A stretch of DNA of 64,000 bases from Superficieibacter sp. HKU1 (GTDB taxonomy: Bacteria; Pseudomonadota; Gammaproteobacteria; Enterobacterales; Enterobacteriaceae): positions 3,410,001 through 3,474,000 of the forward strand of contig NZ_CP119754.1 of NCBI RefSeq assembly GCF_029319185.1, in the 5' to 3' direction. Below the pieces are notes generated by a model. It ran no database searches and was not told where the DNA came from. It worked only from the letters and a program-made list of their open reading frames with translations. Every line of letters begins with the position of its first letter. Positions within the stretch are counted from its first letter, which is position 1. Of the stretch, positions 60,601 to 64,000 are shown piece after piece. The position numbers and the translations under genes are program-made.

Positions 60601-63600
60601 CGTTAGCCGAAGGCGCTCATGCGCTGACCATCACGATTACCGACCTGGCCGGAAACGTCAGCCAGCCCTCTCCGGCGCTGAATGTGGTAGTGGATATTAC
60701 CCCGCCTGCCGCCCCTACGGAGCTCGTTACGTCTACCGACGGCACTACAGTCACCGGCACTGCCGAAGCGGGAAGTACGGTTAGGATTAGCGATGACAGC
60801 GGCAACCTCCTCGGCAGCGGTACTGCCGATGAAAATGGCCGCTTCAGCATCGGTATTGTTCCGGCGCAAACCGATGGCGAAACGCTGACGGCCACTGCCC
60901 GCGACGCCGCCGGAAACGACGGCCCGGCGGCCACCTTCACCGGTTCAACCTCGGGTTACCCTGACGTGCCGGTGCTGGTGTCTGTGGTAGATAACGTGGG
61001 TAGCGTCACCGGAAATCTGACCGACGGCCAGACGACTGACGATACCACGCCGACCCTGAACGGCACCGGCGAACCCGATGCCACCATTACGGTATACAGC
61101 AACGGCACTGCCATCGGCACCACTACCGTTGACGCGTCGGGCAACTGGAGCTTTACGCCATCGCCCGCCCTGCCGGAGGGTGAGAATACCTTTACCTTCA
61201 CGCTCACGGCGACCAACGGTAACGGCACCAGCGGCATCTCGCAGCCACTGACGCTGATCGTGGATACCACCCCGCCCGCCGCGCCTGACGATCTCGCGGT
61301 CTCTGAAGATGGAGCCACCCTCACCGGTAATGCCGAAGCCGGAAGTACCATTACGATCCGCGACGCCAACAACACCATCATTGGCACCGCCGTTACAGGC
61401 CCGGACGGCACGTTCAGCGCGACGCTGACGCCGCCGCAGGTTAATGGCGAAGCGCTCACCGCCACGGCAACCAACCTCGCGGGTAACGCGGGTCCGGCGG
61501 CAGGCGTAAACGCTCCGGATATCACGCCGCCTGCCGCCCCGGACGATCTGGCCGTGTCAGAGGACGGCACGACCCTCACCGGGAATGCTGAAGCAGGCAG
61601 CACCGTGACGGTTACCGACGGCAACGGTCAGCCGGTGGGCACCGTCACCGCCGGGCCTGACGGCAGCTTCACCCTGCCGTTAGATCCGCCGCTGACGAAT
61701 GGCGAAACGCTGAATGTTATCGCCACCGATCCGGGCGGCAATAGCAGCCCGACAGCCAGCACCACCGCGCCGGATACCACCGCGCCTGACGTGCCGGTGA
61801 TCTCCGCGGTAACGGATGACACTGGTCCGTTGACCGGCTCCCTCACCAGCGGTCAATCCACCGATGATGCCCGCCCGACGCTGAGCGGCAACGGTGAGGC
61901 AGGTACAACCATCACCGTTTACGATAACGGCGAGGCGCGTGGTACCGCACAGGTAGACGCGGACGGCAACTGGAGCTTTACACCCACTACCCCGCTGACC
62001 GACGGCAATCACGCGCTGACCGTTACCGCGACCGACGCAGCGAATAATACCAGCCCGCCCGGCGCTGCATTTACGCTGGTCGTCGATACCCTCGCGCCGC
62101 CGACGCCCGTTATTGAGGCCATTACGGACGATACGGGACTTATCACCGATACGCCGATCACTGCCGATCCTCGCCCGACGCTGAGCGGCAATGGTGAAGC
62201 GGGCAGTACGATAACGATTTATGACAACGGCACGCCGATCGGGAGCGTGCTGGTGGCAGAGGATGGCAGCTGGCGCTTTACGCCAGACAGCGATTTGAGC
62301 GAAGGCCAGCACGCGTTGACGCTCACCGCGCAGGATGCTGCCGGCAACACCAGCGCGACCTCGACGCCGGTTAACCTCAACGTAGATATTACTGCGCCTG
62401 ACGCGCCAGCCGTTCCGCTCATCAACGACAATACCGGGAGTATTACCGGGCCGGTGGCGGACAGTCAGCCAACGGATGAAACCCGCCCGGTGCTGACCGG
62501 TAACGGCGAAGCGGGGACGATGATCACCGCCTGGCGCGGCAACGAGATGATTGGCACCGCAATGGTCGATAGCGACGGTAGCTGGAATTTGACCCCGGAT
62601 ACGCCGCTGGCGCACGGCAACCATGTGCTGCGCTTTACCGCCACCGACCAGGCCGGAAACATCAGCGAGCCGTCAGAGCCGTTAACCATTACCGTTGACC
62701 TGATCGCGCCCGACGCCCCGACCGATCTGGCGGTTTCCGTTGATGGCGCAACGGTTACCGGGTCGGCGGAAGCCGGAAGTCTGATCACCATTACCGATGC
62801 CAGTGGTAACGTACTGGGATCGGCCGCCGCCAACAGCGACGGCAGTTTCTCGGTCAATATCGCGCCGTCGCAGACGAACGGCGAAGCGCTGCTGGCCACC
62901 GCCCGCGACAGCGCCGGAAACAGCGGGCCGTCGGCGGACTTTACCGGTTCCACCTCTGGCTATCCGGATGTACCGACCATTATCTCGGTCTCTGATGATG
63001 TGGGCACCATCAGAGGAAATCTGACCAGCGGTCAGCATACCGATGATACCCAGCCAACGTTAAGCGGCACCGGTGAGCCGGGCGCGACAATTACCGTTTA
63101 TCTCAACGGTGACGCGGTGGATAGCGTTCTGGCAGACGACGCTGGCAACTGGCGTTACACGCCGACTGAGCCGCTGGCGGAGGGGGAAAACGCCTTTACC
63201 TTTACCGTTACCGCAACCAACAGCAACGGCACCAGCGGCGAGTCTCAGCCTTTTACCATCGTGGTGGATACCGTCGCCCCGGATGCGCCGGTGATTGCCG
63301 AAGTGATTGATGATGCCGGAAGTATTACCGGCGCCATCGCCAACGGTCAAACCACAGACGATCGTCAGCCGACGCTGGGCGGCAGCACCGAGCCCGGAGC
63401 AACGCTGACCTTCTATGATAACGGTGTGCAGATTGGCAGTGTGCAGGCCGATGACAGCGGCAGCTGGCGTTTTACGCCGGACGCGCCGCTGGCCGAGGGC
63501 GGCCACAGTATCACCGTCACCGCGACCGACACGGCGGGGAACGTCAGCGCAGCCTCCCCGGCGTTCAGCTTTACAGTGACTACCGCCGCGCCAGACGTGC

Positions 63601-64000
63601 CCGCGATTACCGCTGCCGCTGACGACGCAGGCCCAGTGACCGGCGCGTTAAGCAGCGGGCAAACCACCGATGACACGCAACCACAGCTGAGCGGTACGGC
63701 CGCCGCCGGTAGCCAGATTGTTATTTACGATAACGGCGCTGAACTGGGCGTCACTACCGCTGACGGAGAGGGGCGCTGGAGTTTTACGCCTCCTGCCGCA
63801 CTAAGCGAAGGCAACCATGACTTTACCGTCACCGCGGCCGATGCTGCGGGTAACGTCAGCGCCGCCTCGCCTGCCTTCACGCTGATTATCGACGTTACCG
63901 CGCCGGATGCGCCTACTCTGCCCGTTATTAATGACGATGCTGGCAGCATCACCGGTCCGCTGGTGGACGGTCAGTCAACCGACGATACGCGCCCGACCCT
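57630..64000 (+). CDS. bapA: BapA-like giant biofilm adhesin, N-terminal part
   Basis: The ATG at 57630 follows GGGAG by nine bases. The first 130 residues (MVSISVISALTGVETSTTAS, then ARADIASLTRANNDLIVHLR) match the prefix domain of BapA/LapF-type proteins; a Gly-rich stretch (VWPWVLGGLLGGGGLAAVAA) and an Asp-rich linker follow. From about residue 175 on the product is Ig-like repeats of two kinds, about 80 and 100 residues, with DAP-NL-VS-DG-TLTG and YDNG motifs. The frame is open for 2,123 codons and leaves the window. Such proteins are secreted by type I systems and bind cells in biofilms. Confidence 0.93.
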   Translation, partial: MVSISVISALTGVETSTTASEVTLSHPAIVKLQVARADIASLTRANNDLIVHLRSGETVAIKNFYLAEGETKSLLVLEDSQGALWWVEDPSAAGLNFVHIASIDDLLATAGAGAAASDGAAPVWPWVLGGLLGGGGLAAVAASSGGSGHDDDEHNTTPPPGNETGEDNTPPDAPGNLIISEDGKTLTGSAEPGSTITVTDANGNIIGSGTTGSDGNFTIDLDTPQTEGKPVEVVATDPAGNTGPSASVDTPDLTAPDAPANLLIVDDGATLTGTAEPGSTVKVTDASGNLIGTAVAGADGHFQLALNPAQNHGETLNVSATDAAGNVSPSATVIAPDLTSSDAGTFDSVLDDAGAVTGQLSNGQLTDDTCPTLNGGGQPGATITVYDNGTAIGSTLVDASGAWRFTPATPLSEGTHILTVSFSNTGTFSAPFTLIVDTTPPSAPTDLTTSIDGTTVTGSAEAGSTVTITDASGNVLGSGTADADGHFSIGIAPAQTNGEALTAVARDVAGNTGPTADFSGSTSLYPDVPVILSALDDAGALAGNLSSGQSTDDATPTLSGSGEAGATITLYSDDVIIGTTLVDASGNWSFTPTTPLGEGEHRFTATATNANGTSGLSAAFTLNVDLTAPAAPDGLDISDGGTVLTGNAEAGSTVTVTDGNGQSLGSVVAGEDGSFTLPLDPPRTGGETLTVVATDPAGNSGPVATVTVPDNAPAGTPVIDLAIDDAGPITGALSNGQRTDDTTPTLSGSGTPGATLTVYDNGTEIGSVTIDNDGRWRFTPGTPLGNGNHALTVISIDADGNVSPASGVFTLIIDTEAPAVPVFTSLTDDAGPLTGPLLNGQVSDDTQPTFAGRGEPGSTITLYDNGTVIGLATVDPAGSWTFTPPAALSDGNHSFTITATDRAGNTSAASAPWTLTIDTVAPDAPAAPVAADASGPLTGTITDGQPTDETRPVLSGSGEAGATVSVYDGATLLGTAVIADDGNWNFTPSAPLAEGAHALTITITDLAGNVSQPSPALNVVVDITPPAAPTELVTSTDGTTVTGTAEAGSTVRISDDSGNLLGSGTADENGRFSIGIVPAQTDGETLTATARDAAGNDGPAATFTGSTSGYPDVPVLVSVVDNVGSVTGNLTDGQTTDDTTPTLNGTGEPDATITVYSNGTAIGTTTVDASGNWSFTPSPALPEGENTFTFTLTATNGNGTSGISQPLTLIVDTTPPAAPDDLAVSEDGATLTGNAEAGSTITIRDANNTIIGTAVTGPDGTFSATLTPPQVNGEALTATATNLAGNAGPAAGVNAPDITPPAAPDDLAVSEDGTTLTGNAEAGSTVTVTDGNGQPVGTVTAGPDGSFTLPLDPPLTNGETLNVIATDPGGNSSPTASTTAPDTTAPDVPVISAVTDDTGPLTGSLTSGQSTDDARPTLSGNGEAGTTITVYDNGEARGTAQVDADGNWSFTPTTPLTDGNHALTVTATDAANNTSPPGAAFTLVVDTLAPPTPVIEAITDDTGLITDTPITADPRPTLSGNGEAGSTITIYDNGTPIGSVLVAEDGSWRFTPDSDLSEGQHALTLTAQDAAGNTSATSTPVNLNVDITAPDAPAVPLINDNTGSITGPVADSQPTDETRPVLTGNGEAGTMITAWRGNEMIGTAMVDSDGSWNLTPDTPLAHGNHVLRFTATDQAGNISEPSEPLTITVDLIAPDAPTDLAVSVDGATVTGSAEAGSLITITDASGNVLGSAAANSDGSFSVNIAPSQTNGEALLATARDSAGNSGPSADFTGSTSGYPDVPTIISVSDDVGTIRGNLTSGQHTDDTQPTLSGTGEPGATITVYLNGDAVDSVLADDAGNWRYTPTEPLAEGENAFTFTVTATNSNGTSGESQPFTIVVDTVAPDAPVIAEVIDDAGSITGAIANGQTTDDRQPTLGGSTEPGATLTFYDNGVQIGSVQADDSGSWRFTPDAPLAEGGHSITVTATDTAGNVSAASPAFSFTVTTAAPDVPAITAAADDAGPVTGALSSGQTTDDTQPQLSGTAAAGSQIVIYDNGAELGVTTADGEGRWSFTPPAALSEGNHDFTVTAADAAGNVSAASPAFTLIIDVTAPDAPTLPVINDDAGSITGPLVDGQSTDDTRPT

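Noticed and set aside
58023..63952. Many open frames on the minus strand within bapA
   Set aside because: They repeat with the period of the Ig-like units and only mirror the codon bias of the plus-strand repeats.
1..64000. CRISPR array, insertion sequence or tRNA genes
   Set aside because: No regularly spaced repeats, no transposase frame and no full tRNA other than the tRNA-like part of tmRNA was seen. Repeats in bapA are coding.

Overview
The window is chromosomal DNA of an Enterobacterales bacterium close to Salmonella/Citrobacter/Enterobacter. The backbone gene order (rplS-trmD-rimM-rpsP, ffh, corE-corB, grpE, nadK, recN, bamE, rnfH-ratA, smpB-ssrA) and protein sequences match that group, and a BapA-type giant adhesin follows ssrA. 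I do not fix the genus. All identifications are by eye; no database search was run.

Layout. (1) 1-12740 is core genome: a PepSY/DUF2946 pair, the ribosomal protein/tRNA-modification operon, SRP (ffh), CorE/CorB, the heat-shock and SOS genes grpE and recN, and the tmRNA pair smpB-ssrA. trmD ends ten codons early, and the lost tail is still readable behind the new stop. (2) 12741-56440 is a complete-looking 43.7 kb siphophage prophage integrated in the 3' end of ssrA, bounded by a 36-nt direct repeat with one mismatch. (3) 56441-57629 is non-coding DNA with the displaced terminator-like hairpin. (4) 57630-64000 is the first 2,123 codons of a BapA-like adhesin that runs off the window.

The prophage reads leftward in the order of late expression. 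At the right end are int and xis and a block of small early genes (plus strand), then the cI/cro switch, a primase-helicase replication pair, antiterminator Q with a pR'-tR'-like promoter/terminator, accessory genes, two tandem candidate small RNAs, holin-endolysin-Rz/Rz1, a lipid A acyltransferase, a glycosyltransferase cassette, HNH and terminase, a fused protease-capsid gene, portal and connectors, lambda/HK97-like tail genes, a giant J-like tip protein (2,302 aa), a tail fibre with a self-cleaving chaperone domain, and an SOS-controlled umuDC pair at the left end.

The most unusual points are: the two paralogous RNA units with conserved closing stems and different centres (45264-45715); the overlapping cassette of two glycosyltransferase-like proteins and a small zinc/membrane protein; the retropepsin-like aspartic protease on the opposite strand of the late region; the protease-capsid fusion that keeps an internal ribosome binding site; a FAM3/ILEI cytokine-like domain inside the tail tip protein; and a phage-borne LpxL/LpxP homologue that may alter host lipid A.
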